Positions 1 through 12,452 of a stretch of DNA of 64,000 nt are shown piece by piece (the first letter of the stretch is position 1; every line of letters begins with the position of its first letter). The notes beneath the pieces are model-generated. The model had not been told where the DNA came from, made no database searches, and worked only from the letters and a program-made list of their open reading frames with translations. This DNA is from Septoria linicola (taxonomy: Eukaryota; Ascomycota; Dothideomycetes; Mycosphaerellales; Mycosphaerellaceae). A program made the position numbers and the translations under genes. The DNA is taken from the NCBI GenBank assembly GCA_024114885.1, contig CP099418.1, positions 2,170,001 to 2,234,000 of the forward strand, written 5' to 3'.

Positions 1-1896
1 ATGCGCTTCGTGCAGTACATAAGGAGCCTGCTCACCAATGATTGATCAGGAATGCCTTGGTCCATAGATCTGTCCTCAAGCCACGTTCATATGTCGGCGG
101 TGCTCTCCGTCCACGAGCAAGGGCAGACACAGTGCTCTCGAGAGTCACTGGAACCATCGACACTTTTGAAGCTGACTATCATCGTGCCAATCAAGAGTTG
201 AGGACAAAAGAAGTACGTTTTGTGTATATTACTTCACCGCCCGGGGATTTGTGGACAGCTCGACTACAGGGTGAACACGAGGAGGAAAAGTGATACTAGA
301 CAGATCTTAAAGACGCTGGGTAGTTGGGCACGGCGAAGTCTGTATACAGTTCAAGAAACATAGCTTTGCATGTAATTTCTGCCAGGGCGGTAACTCAACG
401 TCATTTGCCGTCCAACATCATCGTGTTGTCGGAGTGCAGATACAATCGAACCCCTACCGCTACAACATGTGGAAAGGATACGACATGCGCATACTTTGTT
501 AGCACTCACGTGGTAAGCGTCGTCGAAGGCGGTTGAAGATCGAAAACCATGCTGGGTCTACTCATCCGCCTGGCGATCCGTTTCGTTGTGAGCAATGGCA
601 CCTGCAGCGTAGACTGATTGATCAATTGCAACCACCGAATCCACAATCGTTCGATCTCGGACAGAGAGAACAAAGCAGACCTTCCTGATAGCTTGGCGTT
701 CAACCTGTCCTTCCTATTCTGATAGACTCTTTGCTACTCAAACTTCCAACAAAGAAATGTGCTCCGGATCTAGAAGGTTAGAGATATCAAACCCACTACT
801 GTCCAGACTTCACCTATTAGTAAGCAGGACAGCGATGTTGTCCAAGGTTGTTATAGAGCAAAAGGAAGAGTGCTAGATGGTCTGACATATATAATATATG
901 GTGTAGATGTGCAAAAGACTGATTCAACCGCGCTGGGTTGAATTTATTGAGCTGTAGGTCCGCCAGGGGATCTGGATCATGTTAGCAATTGTAAGACGCT
1001 ATAGAAGCGTAGAATGGCACTCACCGAACCCTGAATCTCCTGATATGATCGTAGGAATCGTAGTCAGACGCCTTACCATTGGGCCAACTGTTGCTTGTTA
1101 GTGTAGCTCAATGGGAAGGTAGTTGCAAGGCTACTCACCGGACCAGTTCATGCTGTGGGAAAATCTCTGATAGCTTATGATAGCTTAGAACGGCCATACC
1201 CGAGAGCTCCGAGCTTATGCCGTCCGCTGGTTGTGCAGCCAGATCGGTCCATCTTGAGCCAGACCTGGATGATTGTGCCAGCGGTCGACAAGTAACAAGA
1301 TCGATTGGTGAGCCGCTGCTCGTGTTTTGTGGTTGGTATGGCAGCTGGAAGGCATCAGGCAGTACCCAGCCAGGGGTTCGTCTTTGGGCGATATGGCGCG
1401 CATATTTTTCGAGGACCGGGACCAGTATGGGGAGATGTGAGCAGCAGGAACGAGAGCCCATGCCAGAGAGGTTGATAATCTGTGTTAGGTGGTAGATAGG
1501 AGAACGCTCAACTGCCAGACCGTCGTTGGTCAATGGAAATCTCAATCTCTCGAAATGGTGCGGCGACCATGTGTATGGCTTGAACGTGTAAATGTGACTT
1601 CCGAGACTTGCAGTTCCTCAGCGACGAAGCTGGAACGTCACTGTTATGACCATGTTGGTGTCCGAGCGTTTGGCAGAAAGCTCATGAGCAGTTCGTAGAC
1701 GTCCGTCATGCAGAGAGAACAACATTGTTTGCGGGCCGGAATGCGAGCAACAGTGAAAGCAGTGATACCGTCACTTTCGGGAGGCTGGATCTCTGGTCTT
1801 CCCGGCATCATCATTTGTCTCGTGTGAGCTGCCGCAATAGACTCGTAGGCTGCTCGTTTCGGTCGTAGCATATATGCTTCTGAGTTTCACCTCTGA
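1..1896. other. Left-edge stretch without a supported gene
   Basis: No reading frame here resembles a family I know. An open stretch at 42-293 could be followed by a GTACGT donor near 213 and continue after an acceptor near 258, so the 3' end of a gene entering from the left is possible but unproven. The other open frames (for example 1135-1545 minus) have the cysteine-, serine- and arginine-rich composition of random translation. Confidence 0.4.
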
Positions 1897-2711
1897 TCAC
1901 CTCCAGCCACCAACTCTCCCATCATCCCAACGAGATTTGCGCTCTCTTCTCAAGAATGCAGTCTTTCTCGCTTCTTTAGCTCGTCTGACGAAGTCGCTTA
2001 CATCTCTATCACTTGCCACGCCATCTTCGTACAACCAGCTCTCCTCCAAGCCTCTCAGCAATAGCTCCTGTTCCTGCACACTTGCATTGAGCCGTTGGTA
2101 CAGGGCTTGGGGACTGAAGTCTCTTAGAGCAGTCTCGGTCTCGGAAATCTTGCTTCGATGCTGCTGCTCCAACGCCCGCAGCGCTAGCAATCGAGACTGC
2201 GTACGTTCGCGCAGAGCAGACAGGCGATCTTCTGTGTCTAGCAGTTGCGAGGCCGCAGAGACATTGGATTGGATCAGTGGAGCCAGGTGCTGCTCCGAGA
2301 TAGGAACGGATGGATGTGTCGTGTGAGGACTATTGAGGAGGAAGGACTGGAGACTTGGAGAATTGAGTATCTCTTGCAAGTCATTGACACTGACCCTTCT
2401 CAGCCTATGCTTCTATTCTGTTGGACGAGGGGCGACATCACGTACGACTTGTCCTTGAGTATTTCTGGTAGCCAGTGACTACCAATGGGAGGCACGTCAG
2501 GCTGCGGAAAGCTTTGTTGGTGCGGCCGCGACAGTGATGAATGAGGACGATGTGCGTGGTTGCCGTCTAGCTCGGACAGCTCATTGTGACGAGGCGGAGG
2601 GGGCAGCGGAGGGCCTTGAGTATTAACGAAGCCGCTGCTGCGGGATGGAGATTGCTGCTTGGGCGGGGGTGGTGGAGGAGTGGACGACGAGGCCATGTAA
2701 TACGCCGCCAT
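1897..2711 (-). CDS. VPS37: ESCRT-I subunit Vps37 (Mod(r) domain)
   Basis: This is the Vps37 subunit of ESCRT-I, which with Vps23 and Vps28 sorts ubiquitinated cargo into multivesicular endosomes. The predicted protein has 255 residues: a proline-rich, disordered N-terminus with a run of prolines near residue 10, then a helical Mod(r) region of about 150 residues rich in Leu, Gln and Glu and ending in a basic tail. Exon 1 is 2711-2446 and exon 2 is 2398-1897. The intron (2445-2399) starts GTACGT and ends CTGAG; an alternative TAG acceptor 6 nt upstream is also in frame. I chose the ATG at 2711 because it opens a typical proline-rich leader. The gene is divergent from the golgin gene, 254 bp away. 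The assignment rests on the Mod(r) pattern and overall length, and I am fairly sure. Confidence 0.82.
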
Positions 2712-2965
2712 CTTGGTGTTAGTGGTGATGGAATTCAGACTACCAGCGCAGAAGTGCAACACATTGTTGGAGCACGTGGAAGTAGTGGTGAGGGAGTCCC
2801 AGTTACGTAGCTAACTAAGTTGGCGAGCGAGCAAGCAGTCCCCACATCGAGACTAACTTAGTTAGTCAAACTGTCTCCTCGGCGTGTCTAAGTTAGTTAG
2901 TTGGTGGACGGAGGAGGATTGATGGATTGGCAGCATTTTGGCGACGTGGCATTCGTGCACACAAC
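2712..2965. promoter_or_regulatory. Shared promoter of VPS37 and the golgin, with TTAGTTAG-like elements
   Basis: This 254-bp gap between divergent start codons carries three copies of a related element: TAACTAAGTT at 2812-2821, a palindrome with 8-bp arms and a 1-nt centre (GACTAACT / AGTTAGTC) at 2851-2867, and TAAGTTAGTTAGTTGG at 2889-2904. The repeats are seen directly; a regulatory role is inferred. Confidence 0.45.
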
Positions 2966-2973
2966 ATGAGCGG

Positions 2974-3012
<39 letters not shown>

Positions 3013-5635
3013 AAAGGGCTGGGGCTCGTTGCTGGCAGGCACCTTGTCCTCCCTCGAGTCGCGTCTGGACAACATCCTCATCGACGACGAAACCGCCCAA
3101 GCTGCTGCTCAAGCTCGCGCCCAAGCGAAGTCTACATCGACCACCACCACAACCGGCACCTCCAACACCAACACCAATACCACTCCGCGTGCAGACGCGA
3201 CCAGGCTCGCTGTCAATGGATCAGCTGCCGGTTCAAGAGATGCCTCGCGCTCGAGAGTCAACGACCGTCTGGCCGAACGGCTGGCCAAAGCAACGGCTCA
3301 GAAGTCCTCACGGCCAACGACACCCGCCAATGATGACCACACTCGCGGCAGCGTCGACTCGAGGCGCTCCAACGACACGTCGGTGTCTGTGCCCGACATA
3401 GCAGCGTCCGTGGACAACGCAACGCCACTAGAACCCACAGCCACATCACAGCAGCACGGGGACTCCGAGAAGCTGGAGCGCAGTCAAGATAGTCCAGCCC
3501 AACCTGCTGAAAACGTACCGCTTGCAAGCTCTACGTTGCCAATCAATCCCGCCCGCGTATCAATCGATAACGAGACAGGTGCTTCTGAGCCTGCTTCCGC
3601 ACAGCCTGTTGTGCATGCTCCGGATGGCGTCGACATACCCAGTGGGCCTGCGAGCGATGGCCATTCTGCTGGTCAACAGGCATCGACGAATGTGGCATCA
3701 CATGCACAAAGCCAGCAGGACATACAGGCTTACATGGAGAGGATTGATGCTCTGCAGGTGAAGCTCACTTATCTGGCAAAGGAGACTGTGGCTGCTGCAA
3801 AGAAGGCAAATGCCTCATCCGAGGCTTCTACCCTGGAACGACAGCTGGCCAGCAAGGACGAAAAGATTGCTCTGCTCATGGAAGAAGGAGAAAAGCTCAG
3901 CAAGAGCGAGCTACGGCATCTTCAGAATATCAAAAGATTGCGCTCAAAAGCTGAAGAAGACGAGAAGAGCTGTGCTGACCTCAAGAGAAGGCTGGAGCGT
4001 GCAGAAACCTCAGAAGCGGATCTGAAGGCCCGTCTCCGCATAGCAGAAGTTGCTGAACGGCAAGCTAGTGACAAGATGAAGCAAATAGCCTTGATCGAGA
4101 GACAAGTCGAAGAACTGCGTACAGATCGAGAGAATGCTGCGGAGCTGATTCGCAACCTGACCACACAGCTCAAAGATTCAAACGAGCGGGCAGTCCTTGC
4201 TGAAAAGAACGCGACGATCAAAGCATCTGAGGTTGACAAAGGCAAGATAGCCCATCTTCAAAATGAGCTGGAGGATGCACAGATCGAGAAGAAGTTGGCC
4301 GAGGACAGGGCGGCGTCCGAAGTGAAGAAGCTGCGCGAGGAGGCTCAGCGGCAAAAGGAAAGATACAATATACGGGAGCTGGAATTCAAGAGTGAGCTCT
4401 CTGCACTTGAATCGAGGCTGGAAGCAATGCGTGCACGAGCCGAGGAAGCAAGTACAACGGGAGGTGCTGGCGACAGCGATGGTCATATCAAGCTCATGCG
4501 ACAGGTGGAAACATTACAGCAGCAGTACGGACAGGCCAAGGGGAATTGGGAGACTATTGAAGGGTCGCTAAACGCTAGGATAGCGTCTCTCGAACGGGAG
4601 CGAGATGAAGCTTCGAAACGAGAAGCCGACGTGAGGAAGAGAGCGCGTGATGCGTCGATGAGATCAAGGAGAGCCGAAGAGGAGCTTGAAGCAGCTACGG
4701 ACAAAATTCAAGGCCTCACAACGGAGATCGAGTCCCAGCAAGCACGGATCAATCTACTGGAGTCGAGCCTGAAGCAGACCGAGTTATCTCTCGCAGACGC
4801 CAAGGGCAGCCTAGACCGTCAACGCAAGCAGATGGAGTCTGAGGTTGCCACCAGGGTCGAGGAGGAGAAGCTCAAAGTGCGCCGGGAAATGCAGTATTCG
4901 CCTCACTTGGCCTCTCTGCAGTCACCGACTACTTCATCAGCTTCTCGCAAAAGTCCGGCAGTCGATCTACCCATGATGCGTGGCAAAGGTCTCACGCGCC
5001 TGGCCTCTCATGACCTGTCATCGCTGCACTTTGACCAGCAACGGACGTCCAACGCCGCTCGAAGAACTTCCGCACTTCCAAACTCAACGTCGAACTCCAC
5101 GCGCGGTGGTCTAGGCACGCCGACTGAGGCATCACCATCCATCAGCAGACGAGAATCAATGCTGTCTCTTCAGCCGGGTGACATGCCGCCTACCCCGTCA
5201 ATCGAGGTTCCGGATCGCCTCAGCGAGGCCGGCGGCTCATCACCTCAACGCACGATTGCTGATCTCATGTCGAATTCTACCGCCGGTCCCGGGGCTGGAC
5301 CTTCTGTGCAGCTCGTTGAGCGTATGAGTTCACTTGTTCGTAAGCTGGAATCCGAAAAGGCAAGCTTCAAGGACGAGCTGGCCCGCCTGCAGCAGCAACG
5401 AGACTCAGCCCGCGATGAAGTGGTGGAGTTGATGCGAGAAATCGAGACGAAGCGGAGCAGTGAAGCACAATCCGACGAATCGAAATCTGAACTCAACACC
5501 TTGAAGAAGAGATATGATGCTTCTCTAGAGATGCTTGGTGAAAGGGAAGAAGAGGTCGAAGAGCTCAAAGCGGATGTAGTGGAGTTGAAGAGGATTTACA
5601 AGGAGCTTCTCGAATCGAAACTGGGGGCCAACTAA
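2966..5635 (+). CDS. TMF/Sgm1-type Golgi coiled-coil protein
   Basis: The product has 889 residues and looks like a golgin of the TMF1/ARA160 family (yeast Sgm1), which binds the Rab6/Ypt6 GTPase on Golgi membranes. After the start come 12 consecutive glutamines, then a short conserved N-terminal patch (KGWGSLLAGTLSSLESRLD, residues ~17-35) and a Ser/Thr-rich disordered stretch to about residue 250. A long coiled coil follows (~260-640), then a Ser/Pro linker. The C-terminal ~110 residues form the second coiled coil typical of the TMF TATA-binding domain, with the motif EMLGEREEEVEELKADV near the end. It has no introns. The start is the ATG at 2966, just before the glutamine run. Despite the old domain name, DNA binding is not expected in fungi. 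Confidence 0.82.
2975..3010 (+). repeat. (CAG)12 microsatellite coding polyglutamine
   Basis: Twelve uninterrupted CAG units encode 12 Gln at residues 4-15 of the golgin. A pure repeat of this length is likely to vary in length between isolates (inference). Confidence 0.95.
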
Positions 5636-8600
5636 GGCAGATTCTCAGTCTCTCTTCTACAGGACCTCACGATGGATGTTGGGTAAGGTCGATCAAAGTC
5701 ATACTGGTTCACACATGCGTCAGCTCTAGCAACGATGCCCAATATGTCCTAGGCATAGCAGTCAAAAACATAGCTGGTGTGCTAGCTTGAACGGAGGACT
5801 CTGTGGCAGGTTTGAAGTGTTATATAACGCTCTGGACGTTGAATAGGAGCGGGACTCTAGATACTTCGATCACTACCACAATAGTACTGCGAGCACGATG
5901 GCTAGCTACTGGGCGTAGTGAAGGCACCCTTCGACATGATGAATTCCCATTGACAATCTCTTGCTGCGGCCTTTTAGGGTGTACCCCCTGGAAACTCGTT
6001 GCTATGTAGGGGCGATGGACGCGTGTCAAATACTCAGCATGATCATTTGCTACGATGAGGTAACTAGTGTGCAGGACTGGTGAACACAATGTGCTTTTCT
6101 CTGGCGATCGGCGGTGACAGTCGAGTACCATGAATCCACACCTTGAGTCTTGAACCACAGTCTGCGAGCTCATGCTCCAGCAGAAAGTTGCTCATCATCT
6201 TCAGTGGCAACGTGGTCTCTTTGGGTGGTAGCATATCATCAGGGCACGGAAAGTCGCTCTCCACCCTCGTCGTCGTAGTGTCGCCGCGTCTTCTTGCAGA
6301 TTTCTGTCGGGAAAAGTCCGCTACATCTCGTTACTGTGACATCTTGTTGGCTCGACGACCATTATCCTAGCAAACGGTGCAGGCGGGGTCATGCTTAGGC
6401 TTGTGATCGTGCACACTATTGCTATCAAGACCACTAGTGGATCTAGAGACGTGACCGCTGGAGGCGCAGGCTGGTCATCGATCAGATCTGGGAACCACCT
6501 CGCTCGAGCACATGGGAGATGAATTTGCCAGGCACTTGGTGTAGATTTTGACACGAGGACGAATATGGAGGACGATCATTGCGCCGAGAGATTCGATCGT
6601 CAGGATTGATCAACCAGTATGGCCACCATTGACTGACATAGTTGAAAGGCGGTTCACGTGGACAAGGCGCTCATACAACCGCGGATGACAGTGAACGCGA
6701 TCAGCCCTGGCTAAGTCCAAGCTAATCTGTAGCATGTCGATGTTCCACGTACATATTCCGTCTGAGTATTCACAGCAGTAGGCCTGTCAGTCGCGCTGCG
6801 ATCTAGTGTAATCGGCCTCGTTGGCTCATCTCTTGGTGCGATGTGAGGCTCTCCTCGACAAAATCGAAACCTCTGCACTCGTCGTGATGAGCTCACTGGT
6901 TTCCACCATTGAAAGTGCAGCAGGCAAGGCTACCAGGAGCCAGAGACTCGGGTCCATGATGTAGGTCCACGGTCGTAGGATGCAGATATCGCGGAATGTG
7001 ATGTCAGTCATTCTTTACATATCGTAGCATTGCACGCTTCCCACGAATCTGCAGTTGGACAAGCAGCATGTCGTGCACCCATGGGCTGTGTGCCAGTAAT
7101 CTCGCTATGCACTGTTGTGCTCGCGGCCGCACAAGAGCAGCCGTGACCGATCTGAGTAATTCTGCGAGTCAAGATTGCAGGACACCAGCGCGAATGCACG
7201 GTCGACTCACGACCACAAGCGTCGCGAGACAGCACTATTGTGATTCATTTATTCGCGCGCAAGCAGGCCAACTACTGCGTTCGTGCAGTGTCGTGTTCCA
7301 TCTCCTGATATGGGAGTGAGACTCACAGGCAGATGAATCGCGATGCCACGAAGCTGGACGGTTTGAGGTGCCACTGGTTCTCTTGTACAGACACAAATAC
7401 ACTGGACAGAAATCAAGGCACAAGCTCTAGGGAGGTGGGCCCCGGCGAATCATATGTTGCCGCGATCGGCAGGGGGAGCAGTCGGCACATCAACCTAGTT
7501 TGGTCTTCTGCCAGCCAGTGATGCAGAAAGTTTTCTGGTGTGCGGCGCGAGGAGTTGGTGTTGCAACGGAGTCCGAGGAGCGGAAGTGAAGCTCATTGTA
7601 ATGGCACTCCATCGAGAACGGTGATGTGCGCATCACAGGTTGCAGTGGCACAACATCGCTGCCACGCTGTGGTGATCGTGCAGCTGTAAGCAAGCAGCAA
7701 TACATGCGTACCTGCAGCTGGGTTCGTGGCGGGCTAAAGCGGTTCGTCCGACTAGGTACTCTGTTTGTGCCGACGGCGGCCAGGCGAACAGGTTGGAAAA
7801 GGCGATACAGACTCGCGTGCATGCGCTCCGCGAAAGTCAGCCAAGGGTATCGTCATGACTTCTGCAACAAAGTGCCCACGCAAAGTGTCGCGATTCAATG
7901 CGGTGTCAAGTGGCTGTTCATCGGGCAAGAAGCACGATCAGGGCTTACTATTCTAGGACGGCAGGGGCAGGTCCACACCACCTCGCGTCCTGTCTCGCGG
8001 CGTTTTGCAGAGAAGAAGCCAACGCTCGCAACCACGCCTCTCGCACACCCACGCCAGCAACCTTCTAATCTGCGTGCAGTGGTGTTGCGATCCAACAACA
8101 CACGACTACACTGCTGCTCTTCCGCGACCGACAGCACATGCGTCTTCTCAACGCTCTCCCATGGATCCTGAGCGAATCGGAGCCTCACTTGATACGCACG
8201 GCCACCTCGCTAGAAACGTCGACAAATCCCACGTCACGCCTTGGAATTAGTGCAGAATAGGGGCTCGCTCTGCCACGACGAGACTTTTCTTGTTGTTCCG
8301 CGCAACAAGGTGCGCATGCTGCACTGCGCTGTCGAGTCGTTCCCTTCTGGCGCGGCACTAGCCGTCGTGCTCATCATCTTTCAATTACGCTCACCCTGGG
8401 GTCTGTGTCTCACTCGAGACTGCGCCTAATTAACACCAGGCAGGGTTGGATTGTTTTGCCGGCATCCCCTCGCCTGGTCCTCGACAATTCAATCGTGCGC
8501 AGGGTCAAAGACATCGTGGATTCTTGGACCTGTGTCTCGACTCCAAGGCAATTAATGAATACTACTGCCCAAAACAACACCATCGCGGCGCTCCGTACCG

Positions 8601-9253
8601 ACCGGCTCGAGACATCTTCTAATCCTCCCTCGCCTAGCGCATCTCCTTTTCGCGTGCATTCTGCTGCGAGAAAGCATCGACGCTTGAGACTTGCTGCTGT
8701 CTCATCACTCTCTTCTGGAGGACCCACTGAGAGCCCGACAAGTCAAGCCACTGGCTGCGCTATCTCGGCACTGGTTCTCTTGATCGTCTACTAGAGGGAC
8801 GCCAGCCTTTCGGCTGCCCTTCCGTCGACCGTTGGACTGGAGCTCCCTTCTCTCGTGCACGACCATATCGACATCAATTCTTCCAAACGGCATCGTCCTC
8901 TATACACTCCTTTACATCCCACTTACGCCCGTCCGGGACCCTGACCACGACCAATTCCTTGGTTCCACCATCTCTATCCATTTGCATCTACTGTCGACTT
9001 ACACGACGCGTCTTAATCCATAATCATTGGCCTTGACGGTCAAATCCTTACTGTGTGCGGCCACTTACATCAGACTATCGACATATACTATCAAATTGTA
9101 CGTTGTCCTGCCCGTCATTCGTTGCATGATACTTGCTCATCATTGTCACAGTCAACAACCTACAGCCTAAATCTACGCGAAGTACATGATTTGTAGCAGT
9201 CTCGAGAACGCTCACGAGCAATAGTCTCTACCATAGAGACTTTCAAGGCAATC
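5636..9253. other. Gene-poor block of 3.6 kb, including the kinase leader
   Basis: I see no frame with a recognisable domain on either strand. The open stretches, for example 7626-8171 plus and 8405-8794 plus, are short and of random composition. From about 8700 the plus strand becomes pyrimidine-rich with many CCAC/CATC runs. That fits the core promoter and long 5' leader of the downstream Ime2-type kinase. No tRNA or repeat array was recognised. A non-coding RNA or a species-specific gene with several exons cannot be excluded by eye. Confidence 0.45.
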
Positions 9254-11673
9254 ATGACCGTCGCTTACGACATGTCGTACCGCGGCTGGTCGAGCGGCTC
9301 GCAGTCCGCCGTCTGCCTTGAAGACAAGTTCGAGATTCTCAAAGACATTGGTGATGGCAGCTTCGGAAGCGTCACCCTTGGTAGGACGAGAGGCGCTGGC
9401 GCTCACATCGTTCGACGGGGCACACTGGTAAGCTTCATCTCATGTCGTGAACCATCTTTTATACTGAACGACTTGTACAGGTTGCGATCAAAACCATGAA
9501 GAAGACTTTCGAGAGCTTTTCACAGTGCATGGAGCTGCGAGAGGTCATCTTCCTCAGGACACTACCCAATCATCCTCATCTGGTCCCGGCCTACGACATC
9601 TTCCTAGATCCTCTGAGCAAAAAGCTGCACATTGCCATGGAGTACATGGATGGTAACCTATACCAGCTGATGAAGGCCAGAGATCACAAACCGCTTGACT
9701 GCAGTAGTGTTAAAAGCATTCTGTTTCAGATCTTGGGTGGTCTTGAGCACATACACGACCACAGCTTTTTCCACCGTGATATCAAGCCTGAGAACATCTT
9801 GGTGTCGACATCTGCACCTGACACGGGGAGCGCATTCAAGCGATACTCGGCCCTCGTTACACCACCGTCGACTCCACCCGCTTACTCGATTAAGATTGCC
9901 GACTTTGGTCTTGCCAGAGAAACACATTCGCGCGTACCGTACACGACATATGTCTCTACTAGGTGGTACCGCGCTCCCGAAGTGCTTCTCCGAGCAGGCG
10001 AATACTCAGCACCTGTGGATATCTGGGCTGTCGGCGCGATGGCGGTCGAGATTGCCACACTCAAGCCTTTGTTCCCTGGGGGTAACGAGGTTGATCAGGT
10101 CTGGAGGGTTTGCGAAATCATGGGCAGTCCTGGAAGTTGGGTCAACAAACATGGGAACATAGTTGGTGGAGGTGAATGGAAAGATGGCATCAAGCTTGCT
10201 CAAAAGCTAGGCTTCTCATTCCCCAAGATGGCACCCCACTCCCTGGAGACCGTGCTATGCGCACCGCATTGGCCTGCGAGCTTGGCTCAGCTGGTGACAT
10301 GGTGCTTGATGTGGGATCCCAAGGTCCGTCCCACGTCACGACAAGCCCTCGAGCATGAGTTCTTCAACGATGCTCTGGACCCTCTGCGACCAAAAAGTGC
10401 CGCAACCAAAACGCTCGGGAGGAAGGCTTCCACTCACATCGGAGCCACTGATGGCTCTGATGGCATTCCGACGCTCACCACGAAGACATCGTCCTGGTTT
10501 AGAAAATCGCTCGGCCCACGCGACAATTCAGCTCCTTCTGTGCCCGAGTATGCCCAGGTCTCTCACACTTCATCACCAAGACCTACGCCTGCTCCATCGG
10601 TCCCATTGGAATCCACCGCAAGCTCGAAGCAAGCTCGACCTGGGGCGACCAAACGCGCCACATGGACCAATGGCGCATCGACTGCTGCTCCGATACCCAT
10701 TCTACCCTCAATTCGCCCGATCTCACCCCTTCCAGATGCGTCTGTGGCTCAGGCAAGCGTACGTCGCACAGAGCAGCCAGACGAAAGGCCCGGCAAGAAA
10801 ATCGGCAGGCAGCTTTCTGTCAACTCCCAAGGTAACCACTATGCGGAACTCCACCGCCAGGAGGCTGAAAGAGCTCTCAATGGAGCCAGTGGCCTCAAGT
10901 CACCTACGGGAAGCCAGAGAGAAAGCTTCTTCTCACACCTCCGAAAAAGAGCTCGGCGTTTCTCGGGCAAGCCATCCGGATTAGCCTCTCCAACTGCGGA
11001 GGACATGGAAGCCAACGTTGGATGTGCTCCGTGGACGACTAACAGGCAATCCATACCGGACGCTCAAGCTATTGCGCCTACTGCGGCAGATCCGTCTGTG
11101 GACCCGAACTTCGCAGAGCTCGATCGAGCTCTCCAGAGCGTGAGATACAGTCTCGATGCAACTGCAGGTGCCATGCCGACACAACCAAAGCCGCCGGTAA
11201 AGATGGCCAGCAATCCAGCTCTCAAACGACATCACTCGCTTCCGTACGGCAAGGAAGAGCTCTCGGTTGTCAACCGCACGCGACGATCAGTCAAGCAAGC
11301 ACCTAGCAACATTCGGTACGAAACACCTTGCGAGGAAGACGAACTCCTGGACGAAGCAATCGCCTCTGCACACCAAGCCGTGACTCGACTGGACAACGGC
11401 ATTACCCAGCCGGCACGACCACATCTTCCTCACGTCACCTCCGAGCCAACCTACAACGTACCATATCTCACGCCGTCCCCGTCAAAAGATCACATGGCCG
11501 TGGACTTTGTTGCGAATGATTGCACGCCTAGTAAGCCTGTGAACATTCCGGCAATACGAGCTCAAGACAAAGCTGTAGTCAACCCACAATGGCCAACACC
11601 ACCTTACGATGAGAATGACTGGGCTTCCGGTGTGGCCGCCAGCATCTTTGCGACACAAGCTGCGTTCCGATAG
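9254..11673 (+). CDS. IME2: Ime2/MAK-type protein kinase
   Basis: This is a CMGC serine/threonine kinase of the Ime2/MAK/ICK group (S. cerevisiae Ime2, U. maydis Crk1, A. nidulans ImeB), which acts in sexual development, light response and growth control. The 788-residue protein has a glycine loop (IGDGSFGSV, ~32-40), catalytic Lys62 (VAIK), HRDIKPEN with Asp158, DFG with Asp199 and a MAPK-like T-x-Y activation motif (T213-T-Y215) before RWYRAPE. After about residue 300 there is a long Ser/Pro-rich tail without known domains, as in Ime2 relatives. Exon 1 is 9254-9427 and exon 2 is 9481-11673. The 53-nt intron splits the region just before the catalytic Lys and joins in phase 0. The long gene-free leader upstream suggests complex transcriptional control. 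Confidence 0.88.
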
Positions 11674-12452
11674 TGGCTCAGTGGTCTGCTCATGAATGAT
11701 GCCAACTTTCATGAAGGAGTCTGGTGTCGTCGCGATCGGCTACACCATCGTACAAATCTCTTTTGTTTCTTTGACCTTTAAGCATAGCATCGGCGCAGGC
11801 TGTTTCCCTCTCGACTGGCTGGATCCGGCACGGCATCGTCTTCAGCATTAGTACTACGGTAATGGGCGTCACGGTATGGTTATTGAAAAGGAGGCATACA
11901 CTCGCTTGCAGAAATGCAACCAAACGCACTACTTGTACAGGATCTTACTGGATCACCGACATCATTTACAGCTCTACGCGAGCCAACATCTCCTAGCATC
12001 AATATCACCTTTGCCGGATCGGTCTTATCAGGACCGACTACGCAAGACATTGTACCAACATCACAGAAGGAAGGAAGGAAAGCGGAGGCGCGTGTGTTTT
12101 CCTGTTCAGCGAGTCTTGCGTGACCAAAAACATTGGTTCTATGTTGCAATCTTTCATGTCAACATTGCTGATACCCCCAAACGAGTGAAAGTCCCAACGC
12201 GAGACTGCTCGGTAGCTTGTGTAGTTTAGAAAGAGCCTCTATGGCTTGTGCTTAGAACAAGAAGTTTTCCTCTCAATATCGCGTGACGAGAATCTCCTGT
12301 TTCCCTATCCTCTTGGCCTAATGTTTGTCGTTGTGCTCGACGTCATGTTTTCGAAGCTTTCCAGACCTTTTGTTAGAACTAATTTCTGCAGCTACGGACA
12401 ACAACCTCGACCATAACCATAGTCTCTGCACCACGCGCATTGCACGAGGTAG
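11674..12452. other. Intergenic region between IME2 and RRP42
   Basis: This is a 779-bp gap between two genes on the plus strand. It should hold the 3' end of the kinase gene and the promoter of RRP42. I see no gene-like frame or repeat. Confidence 0.5.

Noticed and set aside
1100..1175. TAGCTCAATGGG followed by GTTCATGCT, reminiscent of tRNA A and B boxes
   Set aside because: The B-box match is poor and I could not pair an acceptor stem.
1135..1545. 136-codon open frame on the minus strand
   Set aside because: Random-looking composition, no domain, and overlapping short frames on the other strand.
7626..8171. 181-codon open frame on the plus strand
   Set aside because: Rich in Arg, Ser, Thr and Cys without any recognisable pattern and with no splice context; likely chance in GC-moderate DNA.
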